Positions 33,420 through 41,800 of a stretch of 64,000 bases of DNA are shown here, piece by piece. The stretch is from assembly GCF_039540195.1 (NCBI RefSeq), contig NZ_BAABEO010000001.1:1-64000 (forward strand), given 5' to 3'. Each line of letters starts with the position of its first letter. The stretch's first letter is position 1. The stretch is from Zafaria ginkgonis. Lineage in GTDB: Bacteria > Actinomycetota > Actinomycetes > Actinomycetales > Micrococcaceae. Below the pieces are notes generated by a model. It saw only the letters and a list, made by a program, of their open reading frames with translations. It was not told where the DNA came from and made no database searches. The position numbers and the translations under genes are program-made.

Positions 33420-33819
33420 CTATCGCAGTTTGATTCAGGACCGGTGCGACGGCATGAATCAGGACCACTTCAGTGTTGTTTTCATCTGTTGAAAGCAATC
33501 ATTTTGGAGGTCCCGGATGAGGGTGCGCATGGAGCTGTATGCCAAGATCCGCCGAGATGCCCGCGTGGAGGGCGTGTCGATCCGCGGACCGGCCAAGCGG
33601 TATCAGATCGGCAGGGACACTGTCCGGCAGGCCTTGTCGGATCCTGTCCCGCTGGCTCCGGGGGAAACAACCAATGCTTTCGAAAGCCCAAGAGGCCCAC
33701 CTCGTTACCCTCCACCAGGGCGGGTGCACACCACGAGCGAGATTGCGGAGCTATTCGGCGTCGCTCGATCCATTGCCTACCGCGCGATCAAGCGAGGAAC
33801 AACAGCGTCGCCCAAGTGA
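33420..33819 (+). mobile_element. IS21-type end with istA fragment joined to a recombinase fragment
   Basis: Near 33428-33475 the unit ATTCAGGACC/AATCAGGACC occurs twice, like the repeated transposase sites at IS21 ends. GGAGG then precedes ATG 33517, which starts MRVRMELYAKIRRDARVEG then IRGPAKRYQIGRDTVRQALSD, the IstA N-terminal HTH. This ends at about 33660. It is followed by a decayed serine-recombinase C-terminus: MLSKAQEAHLVTLHQGG in one frame from 33674, then VHTTSEIAELFGVARSIAYR in the next, showing a frameshift. Everything else of both genes is gone. Confidence 0.7.
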
Positions 33820-34292
33820 CAAATAGCGCCGCCAGAACGCCGCCATTTATCGTCGCGAGTCACACGTGTGGAACGAACCGCCCGGCTGCGGTGGTCCAGG
33901 ATGATGGCGGTTAATCGAGTTCCAGGACGCATGAGGAACGCCTGAATGAGGTCAGGATTCGGGGCAGCCCGGATGCGTGCAACGACCTCAGGGTTCACGC
34001 TTTGCGAAGCCCGCAGCGCATGTTTGTGCTGGCTTTGGGACAGGTGGAAGAAACGGTCCCACACCGTCCTTGTCAGTGCAGTCACATCACCGGGCCCGGA
34101 TCTGTGCAGTGCCATGTCCCGGGCGTCGCCGTACTCGTATTCGTACCTCTCACCGGCCAGGTCCATGACCAGGTCGATTTCCCCATGGACGAACAGTTCC
34201 TCTACCTCGGCAAGGGCCGGGGGGTCAGCGAGAAAATGGACACGCCCATCCTCTTCGATGGCCACTAGCGGAAAATTCACGACGTGATCCAT
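33777..34292 (-). CDS. hypothetical protein next to the resolvase
   Basis: A 171-residue protein starting at ATG 34292 (GGAAAGG 6 nt ahead); an earlier ATG at 34322 is possible. It begins MDHVVNFPLVAIEEDGRVHF, contains VMDLAGERYEYEYGDARDMAL and a helical centre, and ends basic. Its 3' end overlaps the recombinase debris by about 40 bp, so the natural C-terminus may have been altered by the insertion. I do not recognise a function. Confidence 0.6.
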   Translation of the reverse strand: MDHVVNFPLVAIEEDGRVHFLADPPALAEVEELFVHGEIDLVMDLAGERYEYEYGDARDMALHRSGPGDVTALTRTVWDRFFHLSQSQHKHALRASQSVNPEVVARIRAAPNPDLIQAFLMRPGTRLTAIILDHRSRAVRSTRVTRDDKWRRSGGAICHLGDAVVPRLIAR

Positions 34293-34353
34293 GGTCACCT
34301 TTCCTGACAAGAACCTTTTCATCCCTACGCTCGATCGTCTTCCCGGCAGGGGG

Positions 34354-34962
34354 TCACTTCTGCTGGGTTCCGAGCCATTGTTTGGCGTCGAGGTCGGCGA
34401 TGCGGCGGTAGAGGGTGGCACGGGACATGCCGAGGTCTCGGGCGACGTGGGTGGCGGGTTGGCCGGCGTCGATGAGGCGGCGGGCGTTTTCGATCTGGCT
34501 GTGGGAGAAGGCCGGGCGCCTGCCTCCGAGGTCGCCTCCGGCGGCCCTTCTTTTGGCGACGGAGTCGGTGACGCGTTCGCGCTTGATGTCCAGTTCCATT
34601 TGGGCCAGGGCTGCCATGACGGTGAAGACCATGGACCCCATGAGGGTTCCGGTGTCCACATTCCCGCCTCCCAGGTTGAGCACGCGCAGGTTGACGCCCC
34701 TGCTCCTGAGCTGTTCGGCGAGGCCGAGCAGGTTCACGGTAGAGCGTCCCAGGCGGTCCAGGGTGGTGATGACCAGGGTGTCGCCCTCCTGCAAAGCATC
34801 CAGGGCCCGGTCGAAGGCCGGCCGGGTAGCGCGGGCTCCGCTGACGCCGTGGTCGACATGGAGGTCATCGCGCCGGACCCCGGCCCCTAGCAGGTCCTTG
34901 ATCTGCCGGTCCGCGTCCTGCGCCCTCGTCGAAACGCGCGCGTAGCCGATCACCTTGCCCAC
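34354..34962 (-). CDS. serine recombinase (resolvase/invertase family)
   Basis: A 202-residue small serine recombinase. The catalytic domain starts GKVIGYARVSTRAQD with the nucleophile Ser11, then TLVITTLDRLGRS, the conserved arginine region, and the E-helix region MVFTVMAALAQMELDIKRERV. The C-terminal HTH is IENARRLIDAGQPATHVARDL with GMSRATLYRRIA. This is the full size of a Tn3-type resolvase or DNA invertase. Res-like sites lie just upstream, suggesting a resolvase of a lost Tn3-type element. It marks the right edge of the defence island. Confidence 0.92.
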   Translation of the reverse strand: MGKVIGYARVSTRAQDADRQIKDLLGAGVRRDDLHVDHGVSGARATRPAFDRALDALQEGDTLVITTLDRLGRSTVNLLGLAEQLRSRGVNLRVLNLGGGNVDTGTLMGSMVFTVMAALAQMELDIKRERVTDSVAKRRAAGGDLGGRRPAFSHSQIENARRLIDAGQPATHVARDLGMSRATLYRRIADLDAKQWLGTQQK

Positions 34963-34976
34963 TGGGCCCCCGAGAG

Positions 34977-35133
34977 TGTCTTGCAGCCGATGTTCATGAC
35001 AAGAATCCTACGCTTGGGTTGCGAGGCATGGTGGCAAGACATTCGACCCTGCGGACTTCCTTGAACTTCCGCGGACTTTTCAGACCGGGCTTGTGTCTCG
35101 ACCGATTGTCTTGCATCCCGTCCGTTGCAAGAC
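34977..35133. repeat. res-like recombination sites
   Basis: Four copies of GTCTTGCA or a near match occur in both orientations: TGTCTTG…CAAGA in 34977-35004 (28-bp imperfect inverted repeat, size of a res site I), GGCAAGAC at 35033-35040, and GTCTTGCA (35108-35115) with TGCAAGAC (35126-35133). They lie between the resolvase start and the next gene, as res sites do in Tn3-family transposons. Confidence 0.55.
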
Positions 35134-35272
35134 GGCAGGCCCAGGTTGAGGCCGGAGCTTGGGACGGGGTAAGTAGACCCGGGGTGTCGATCACCCGCTT
35201 TGTCTCCGCGCCGGTAGAGTGCCGAATGGTGCGCCTCGGTCTCAAGCGGGCGAACGGTTTCATGGGGGAAAT

Positions 35273-35917
35273 ATGGAAGCACTCATCCACGCGTTCGAGC
35301 GCGACGTCAGGCTGATCCCGGAGGACCGGTTTGCGGTCTATCAGAAGGGCTGGGAGGGCCGGATCGGGATGGCCCTGATTGACGCGGTCTACTCCAAGCA
35401 GACGCGCTACAAGACGAAGCGGGGCAAAGGCCTGCTGGCGCGGCTGCTGGCCTTCCAAGACGAGCACGCCGAGGCCGGCCGCGACCTGCGCAATCTGCTC
35501 GAACTGCCCGAGTCAGCGCTGCGCCGTATCCTCGGCAACGGGGTAACGAACCGCCGTTCCAAGGCCTCGGCGGTTCTCGAGGCGGCACGGAACCTTGGCC
35601 AGTTGGGCGTCTACACGCACCAGGAGTACGACCACTGCAACCAGGCCCACCGGGATGCTTACCTTGGCGTTCACGGGCTGGGGCCGGTCACACACAACTA
35701 CTTCGGGATGCTGCTTGGCTACCCGGACACGAAACCGGACACCTGGATCATCCGTGCCGTGCAACGCGTGGCCGATGCCGAGGGCATCCGGGTCAAGGTG
35801 GATTCCAAGCTCGCCCGGACGGTCCTGACCGCCGCGCACGAGCGCACCGGGCTGGGTAAGACGGTCACCCATATGGACCACGCCGTCTGGCTGACAGAGC
35901 GCGAGCGGACCGCATGA
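35273..35917 (+). CDS. HhH-GPD-like protein (possible DNA glycosylase relative)
   Basis: A 214-residue soluble protein starting at ATG 35273, with GGGGGAAAT immediately ahead. Helical throughout. The stretch YLGVHGLGPVTHNYFGMLLGYPDTKPDTWIIRAV resembles the helix-hairpin-helix and following helix of endonuclease III-type glycosylases (LPGVGPKTA…), with an Asp in the usual catalytic position (PDTW). The iron-sulfur Cys cluster is absent. The function is inferred only from this motif. It overlaps the following lipoprotein start by 4 nt. Confidence 0.65.
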   Translation: MEALIHAFERDVRLIPEDRFAVYQKGWEGRIGMALIDAVYSKQTRYKTKRGKGLLARLLAFQDEHAEAGRDLRNLLELPESALRRILGNGVTNRRSKASAVLEAARNLGQLGVYTHQEYDHCNQAHRDAYLGVHGLGPVTHNYFGMLLGYPDTKPDTWIIRAVQRVADAEGIRVKVDSKLARTVLTAAHERTGLGKTVTHMDHAVWLTERERTA

Positions 35918-36624
35918 GCGCGAACCCTAAACTCGGCGCGGTACTGGTGCTGGCTGCGCTTTGCATGGTGCTGGGCGCCTGCGGCGGGCAGCCTCCGGCA
36001 GGGGCCGCCGGTCCAAGCCCGGGGGAAACTGCCGTTGCTTCCCCAGCGGCCGTCGAAGACGACCCGGAATTGCAGGCCATGGAGGATGCGCAGTTCTGGG
36101 ACATCATCGACCGCTCCCTGGAAGCCTCGGACGGAAGCACCGCGCGGCAAGCGGACGAGCTGGAGGGGCTTCTGGCGGCGCTGCCTCCGGAGCAGGTCGC
36201 GTCCTTCAACGCCGCGTTCGTCTCGAAAAATCTTGCCCTCTACACATGGGAGCTGTGGGGTGCGGCCTACGTGCTCACCGAAGGATGTGCGGACGACTGC
36301 TTCGAATACTTCCGCAACTGGGTGGTCGGTCAGGGTCGCGCCTACTACGAAGCCGTGCAGCGGGATCCACAGGCATTGGCCGACGGACGGCTCGAAAGCG
36401 GGGACGCGGTCTATGACGCGGAGCTGCTGGCCTATGTCGGCGCAGAAGCGTACCTGGCGGCCAGCGGCGGCCGTGACATGTACGAGGACTATCCGGAAAG
36501 TCCGTCTACCATCGCCGATGGGGAACCCTCAGGCACGCCATGGGACGAGGAAGAAGTCGAGAGCCTTTATCCTGGCCTTGCGCCTCTTCCGTACGACCTG
36601 GGCAGGGAGCAAAGCCAGGCTTAA
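35914..36624 (+). CDS. DUF4240-domain lipoprotein
   Basis: A 236-residue protein with a lipoprotein signal peptide (KLGAVLVLAALCMVLGACGG, lipobox LGAC), so it should be anchored outside the membrane. After a Pro/Ala linker comes a DUF4240-type domain: DAQFWDIIDRSLEAS, LAALPPEQVASFNAAFVSK, LYTWELWGAAYVLTEGCADD and CFEYFRNWVVGQGRAYYEA. DUF4240 proteins are of unknown function and often near toxin or secretion genes. Most are cytoplasmic, so an exported version is slightly unusual. It overlaps the HhH-like gene by ATGA. Confidence 0.85.
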   Translation: MSANPKLGAVLVLAALCMVLGACGGQPPAGAAGPSPGETAVASPAAVEDDPELQAMEDAQFWDIIDRSLEASDGSTARQADELEGLLAALPPEQVASFNAAFVSKNLALYTWELWGAAYVLTEGCADDCFEYFRNWVVGQGRAYYEAVQRDPQALADGRLESGDAVYDAELLAYVGAEAYLAASGGRDMYEDYPESPSTIADGEPSGTPWDEEEVESLYPGLAPLPYDLGREQSQA

Positions 36625-36808
36625 GCGCGGAAGTGCCTCGACAAGGGAGTCTTGCTATCCATCGGATACAGGACGTGAGGACCTTTGCAGTTGGGGCGCC
36701 TTCGTTGGGCATCAGCAAGCTAGCCGGTCTCGCCGGGCCAGCGAGCAACAGAGTCATTCAGCTACTAATAACGGTCTCCTACGCACCATTTCACGTCCCT
36801 GAGCGACG

Positions 36809-38791
36809 TTAGTCGTCAGAGTTCTCCCGCGACGTGATGCTGAAGCTCGGGGACTGCAGGTCCGTGAAGTTTCCGACGCTGGCGCGCAGGGTGCATTGGG
36901 GGGTGATCTGGAGGGCCGTTACCGTCAGCCCGGAACTGTCCACCGCCAGGGCGCCGCCGCAGCCGTCGGAGAAGCGCAGGCCCTCCTCGCCGCCGGTCAC
37001 CGCGGTGAGCATCTGCGAGGGCTTTCCCGACGCGGGGCTGACGTAGAGCGGGTTCAGCTCGTCCGCGCCGCCGGCCCACACCGGGACCAGGGTGATCTTC
37101 AGCGGGCTGGGCGTTACCACCCGCGCCGGCGTGCGCACCTCAACGCCCTGGAGGCGCTGGACCGGATAGGCGGTGCCCTTCGTGGCCGGGTCCTGCAGCG
37201 CCGCCGCGGTGGCCTGGGATCCGGCGCGCAGCCACGCATCGAGCGCCTGCTGGTCCGCGGGCTGCACCGACACCTTGGCCGTCACCTGCACGGACCCTCC
37301 CGCCGGGACCTGCACCCCGGAGAGCTTCCAGCCGCACTCGACGTCAAGGCCGGTGATCGAGGCCTGGTTCCGGCTCGCCGACGCGTCCTCCCACGTGGCC
37401 GCCGGGCACGCGTCCCCCTCCGCCAGGCCGGGAATCACTTCCAGGAAGTCACCGGACAACGGCGCCTTCTGCGCCGCGTAGGTCACCGACAGGCGCGTCT
37501 GGCCCGAGGACGGCTCGTAGGAGGCGGTGCGGGAGACCGTCAGGCCGGTGGGAAGGGCCGGATCCTGCAGCTGCGCGGACACCTGCCCGCCGGCACCCGC
37601 CGTCGGGCCCGTCCGCCGGTCCGCAGGGGCGAGGACCACGAAGCCAACCACCATCGCGACCAGCAGGGCGGCCGCGGCGCCGGCCAGGAGCAGCGCCTTG
37701 CGGGTGCGCCAAAACGGGGTGGCGTCCTTCTCCTCGGACCGGGCCTCCGCCCGGGCCGGCACGTCGCGGCGGGGGAGCGGACGGACGATGGTGGCGCTGC
37801 CGGCCTCCCCGAGTTCGGGAACCGCGCCACCGTCGGCCGGCGAGAGGACGGTGAGGGCTGAAAGCTCCTCCTCCGTCAGGCCGCCGCGGACCACGGTGGC
37901 GGGGCGTTCGACGGCGTCGAAATCCGCGGGCGCCTCGGCTCGCGCCAGTGGGGCACTGCCTGCCAGGCCGGGCGCGAGGCGCCGGAGTGTGGACGCGGCC
38001 TCGCGGGCGGTTGGCCGCAGGGCGGGATCCTTGGAAAGCAGCGCCTCAAGGACGTCCCAGACGGCGTCCTCCACCGGAATCCTGGGTGGGCGCGAGGAGA
38101 CATGGCGGTAGGCGACAGTGAAGTCGGTCCCCGGCCCGGCGAAGGGAGTCCGTCCGGCGAGGAGCTCGTAGAGCAGGACGCCCGCGGAGTACACGTCGCC
38201 TTCCGGGCCGGACCGGCCCTGGCTGATGAGCTCGGGCGGCATGTACTGCGGGGTGCCGACCAGGCCGGTGGTCTGGCGGACCTTCTCGCCCACCACGTCG
38301 GAGATCCCGAAATCGGAAACCAGCACGTCGCCCGGGCCGCACTCGGAGAAGGGGCGGGCCAGGAGCACGTTGTCCGGCTTGACGTCGCGGTGCGTCACCC
38401 CGCGTGAATGGGCGAAGGCCAGGGCGTCGAAGACTTCGGCGGCGGCGGTGAGCGCTGCCGCGGGAGGCAGGGGACCGAGGTCCTTCACCGCGTCCCGCAG
38501 CGAGCCCCCCGCGACGTAGTCCATAACGATCGCCAGCCGCGCGCCCTCCACCACCATGTCCCGCACCGGGACAATACGGGGATCCTGCAGCCCCAACAGT
38601 ACGGAGCGTTCGCGAACGAACCGTTCCACGAGCGAGGGGTCCTCGGCGTGCTCCGGGCGCAGGACCTTGGCGGCAAGCAGCCGGCCATCGGCCGAGGTGA
38701 CGGTCCAGACCTCGCCGACGGCGCCGGAACCCACCCGCTCGCCGAAGCGGTAGGACGCTCCCAGCGCCTCACCCGTCTGTGCCAAGTGCAT
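36809..38791 (-). CDS. membrane Ser/Thr protein kinase
   Basis: A 660-residue eukaryotic-type kinase. The kinase domain (about 15-275) has the Gly loop VGSGAVGEV (20-28), Lys42, HRDVKPDN (134-141) and DFG (160-162). A linker rich in Pro/Glu leads to a membrane helix at about 367-390 (LLLAGAAAALLVAMVVGFVVL). The external part of about 270 residues is not PASTA and contains paired cysteines. It is the last gene on the minus-strand arm of the secretion locus. The FHA domain of the neighbouring FtsK-like protein is a natural phospho-threonine reader for it. Confidence 0.9.
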   Translation of the reverse strand: MHLAQTGEALGASYRFGERVGSGAVGEVWTVTSADGRLLAAKVLRPEHAEDPSLVERFVRERSVLLGLQDPRIVPVRDMVVEGARLAIVMDYVAGGSLRDAVKDLGPLPPAAALTAAAEVFDALAFAHSRGVTHRDVKPDNVLLARPFSECGPGDVLVSDFGISDVVGEKVRQTTGLVGTPQYMPPELISQGRSGPEGDVYSAGVLLYELLAGRTPFAGPGTDFTVAYRHVSSRPPRIPVEDAVWDVLEALLSKDPALRPTAREAASTLRRLAPGLAGSAPLARAEAPADFDAVERPATVVRGGLTEEELSALTVLSPADGGAVPELGEAGSATIVRPLPRRDVPARAEARSEEKDATPFWRTRKALLLAGAAAALLVAMVVGFVVLAPADRRTGPTAGAGGQVSAQLQDPALPTGLTVSRTASYEPSSGQTRLSVTYAAQKAPLSGDFLEVIPGLAEGDACPAATWEDASASRNQASITGLDVECGWKLSGVQVPAGGSVQVTAKVSVQPADQQALDAWLRAGSQATAAALQDPATKGTAYPVQRLQGVEVRTPARVVTPSPLKITLVPVWAGGADELNPLYVSPASGKPSQMLTAVTGGEEGLRFSDGCGGALAVDSSGLTVTALQITPQCTLRASVGNFTDLQSPSFSITSRENSDD

Positions 38792-38898
38792 GCCGTGTTC
38801 TCCAACGATGTCGATCTGGTTGTTCGATCTGTTTGTTCAGGACCGGCTCATTTTAGGCCGGGCGCGCCGGCCCCTCCGTGCGCCGCGGGCGCCCGCCG

Positions 38899-41800
38899 TC
38901 AGGCGCCGCCTTCGGGACTCATCGACTGGATCAGCCCCACCTGGCCGCCCACGCCGAGGTATCCGCGCCCGGCGGTCAGCGCCACGGGCGCCTTGCGCGG
39001 GAGCGTGACGCCCAGCAGTTCGCCGTCGTAATTGATGTCGGGCTGCAGGAGCACGCCCAGGCGGGACTTGCGGACCGTCTTGGTCCAGTGGCTGTACAGC
39101 CCGCGCAGGTCCGCGGCCCGCCCCGCGGCGATGATGCACAACCCCGGCTGCCCGGAGGCCACCACGCCCGCGATGGACTGGTCGGTGTCCTCGAAGCGCT
39201 CGGCGTCATCGATGAGCAGGAACACCGTACCGCGCTCCAGGCGCAGGGAGGCCAGCAGGGCCGGCACGTCGTCCGTGCCCACCGCCACGCGATCCAGGAC
39301 GGTATTGGCCAGGTCGGCATTGGCCAGCGGCGAGCGGCGGTCGCAGATGCCCCACACCTGGGCCGGTCCGCGGGAGGTGGGGGCGCCGCGCAGCGCGGCG
39401 GCCAGGGCCAGCAGCAGGGTGGACTTGCCCGAACGGGAGGGCCCGGAAATCAGCGCGTGCTCGCCCTCGTACACCTCCAGGAACGCCGGGGCCAGATCGG
39501 CCTCCCGCAGTCCCACCGGGATCAGCCACGGCTCCTCCGTCAGCCGCGGCTGAACGCCCAGTTCCGGCAGCGTGACCGTCGAGGGCAGGCGCCTGATGGC
39601 GGGGGTCTTCGCGGGGGCGTGCGCCCAGTCCTGGCGCACCCGGTCGACGGCGGCTTCCAGGCCGATGTGGGGTGTGGCCACGTGCATCTGGAGCGAGGTG
39701 CGCGGATCCACGCAGCGGCCGGGAAGCGGAGCGGGAACCGCCTTGCCCTTCACGCCGAGGGAGGAGTAGTCGTAGGTGTCCGCCAGCCGGAAGATCCACC
39801 GTTGCAGGGTGACCTCGTTCATGGCCGAGGGCACCGCCTTGGCGCGGGTGGTGGAGACCGCGAAGGACAGTCCCAGCGCCGGGCCGTCAGCGTAGGCCCG
39901 GTACAGCAGGGCCAGCAGTTCCTGCCCCTCGAAATCCTGGAACTCGTCCCGCAGCGAGGCCAGCCCGTCCAGCAGCACCACGGTGTGGCGGCGTCCCCGC
40001 GGCTCGGCGCGGCGGCTCTCCAGCTCGGTGTTCAGGTGCCGCAGGAAGCGGGCCTGCTGCTCCTTGGCGCCGGCGCCGGTTCCCACGTAGGCCACGGTGT
40101 GCGGCAGGGCCTTGAGCGGCTCGAGCTCACCGGATCCCAGGTCCAGGACCATCAGGTCCAGCTCGGCCGGATCGGCGTCCTTGGCCAGGGCCAGCGCGAT
40201 CGAGGCCAGCGTGGTGCTGGTGCCGGAGCCGGCCACGCCCATAAGCAGCAGGTTCCCCGTTGACATGTCCCACCCGTCCGCCGACTGGCGTTGCAGATCG
40301 GGCTCGTCCACCAGGGTCACCAGGACGGTCGAACCGCGGAGGCCGCCCACCGTCGGCAGGAGCGGGGGTGCCGGGGTGGTGGGGGAGGGGTCGGCCAGGG
40401 CGCCGCCGTCGCCGTCGCCATCGTAGGAGGGGATAGAGCCGGGAAGGAAGCCCTCCAACTCCACCCGCTCGCCGAGGGCCTCCGGCCAGACCTGGCGCGG
40501 CGGCGCGTACCCGGCCTCGGCGTTGGCGGCCACCACCGCGTCGATGAGCAGGTCCAGGTCGTTCTCGTCCGGCAGCGCGGACCGGGGCGGCGCCGCCGGG
40601 GGCACGGGGATGCCGAACTGGCGGACTTCGCGGACGTCGACGGCGGGGCCGCCGCCAAGCTGCGCCTGTCCGGTCACCAGCGCTGTCTGCACGGGAGTGA
40701 TGTCGTCCTGGCCCAGCTTCACGAAGGCGCGGCCCATCTGGGCCCGGCCGATCGCCGAGGCGGCGGGCACGCCGATGACGTTGGTGGAGTCCTCGCGGCT
40801 CTGCACGCGCAGCGCCACCCGGAGGTTCGTGTTCGCGAGGATGTCGTCACTGACCACGCCCGCCGGGCGCTGCGTGGCCAGGATCATGTGCACGCCCAGG
40901 GTCCGGCCCACCGCGCCGACGCTGACCAGCGCCTTGAGCACGTCCGGGAAGTCCTTGGCCAGCATGGCGAACTCGTCGATCACCAGCAGCAGCCGGGGCA
41001 TGGGCTCGGCCGGGTTGGTGGCCAGGTAGGCGTTCAGGTTGTCGATGCCCTCGCCGGCTTCCGCGAAGACCCGCTGCCGGCGCTCCATCTCCGCCTCCAG
41101 GGCGCGCAGGGCACGGTCGGCCAGCTGCTCGTCCAGGTTGGAGATGGTGCCGATGGTGTGCGGGAGGCGTTCGCACGCCTTGAACGCGGCCCCGCCCTTG
41201 AAGTCCACCAGGATGAAGTTCAGGCGGGTCGGATCGTTGCGCGCGGCGAGGCCGGCAACCAGCGAGCGGAGGAACTCGGACTTGCCCGAGCCCGTGGTCC
41301 CGCCCACCAGGCCGTGCGGGCCGTCCTTGACCAGGTCCAGGGTCAGCTGACCGTTTTCCCCCGTGCCGATCGGTGTGGAGATTCCCGTGGGGGCCTGCCA
41401 CAGACGCCGGATCGTGCTGGCGTCCGGGCGTTCGTAGCCGAGGAGCCCCGGCAGCCGCACCAGGGAGGGCAGCGAGGCCCCGGCCACGTTCAGCTCCGGA
41501 TCGTCGAAGCGCGCCAGGCGCATGGCGCAACGCAGGGCCTCGTCCCGGTCAAGGCCCGCCAGGATGACGTCCTCCACGCGCGTCAGGTCCTCCGGCTGGT
41601 CCACGGTGGCCGCGGCGTCCGCGCCCACCCTGATGATCGTGGTGCAGGAGGCCGGCAGCTGCTCCTCCGAGGCGGCGATGACGATGCCCGCCACGCGGGG
41701 AGGGCGCTGCTGCGGGTTGACGTGGACCCCGGGCAGGGAGCGGCCCATGCCGAGCAGCGCGCGCGCCGGGGCGTCCCGGCCCTCCGTGAGGACCTCGGAG

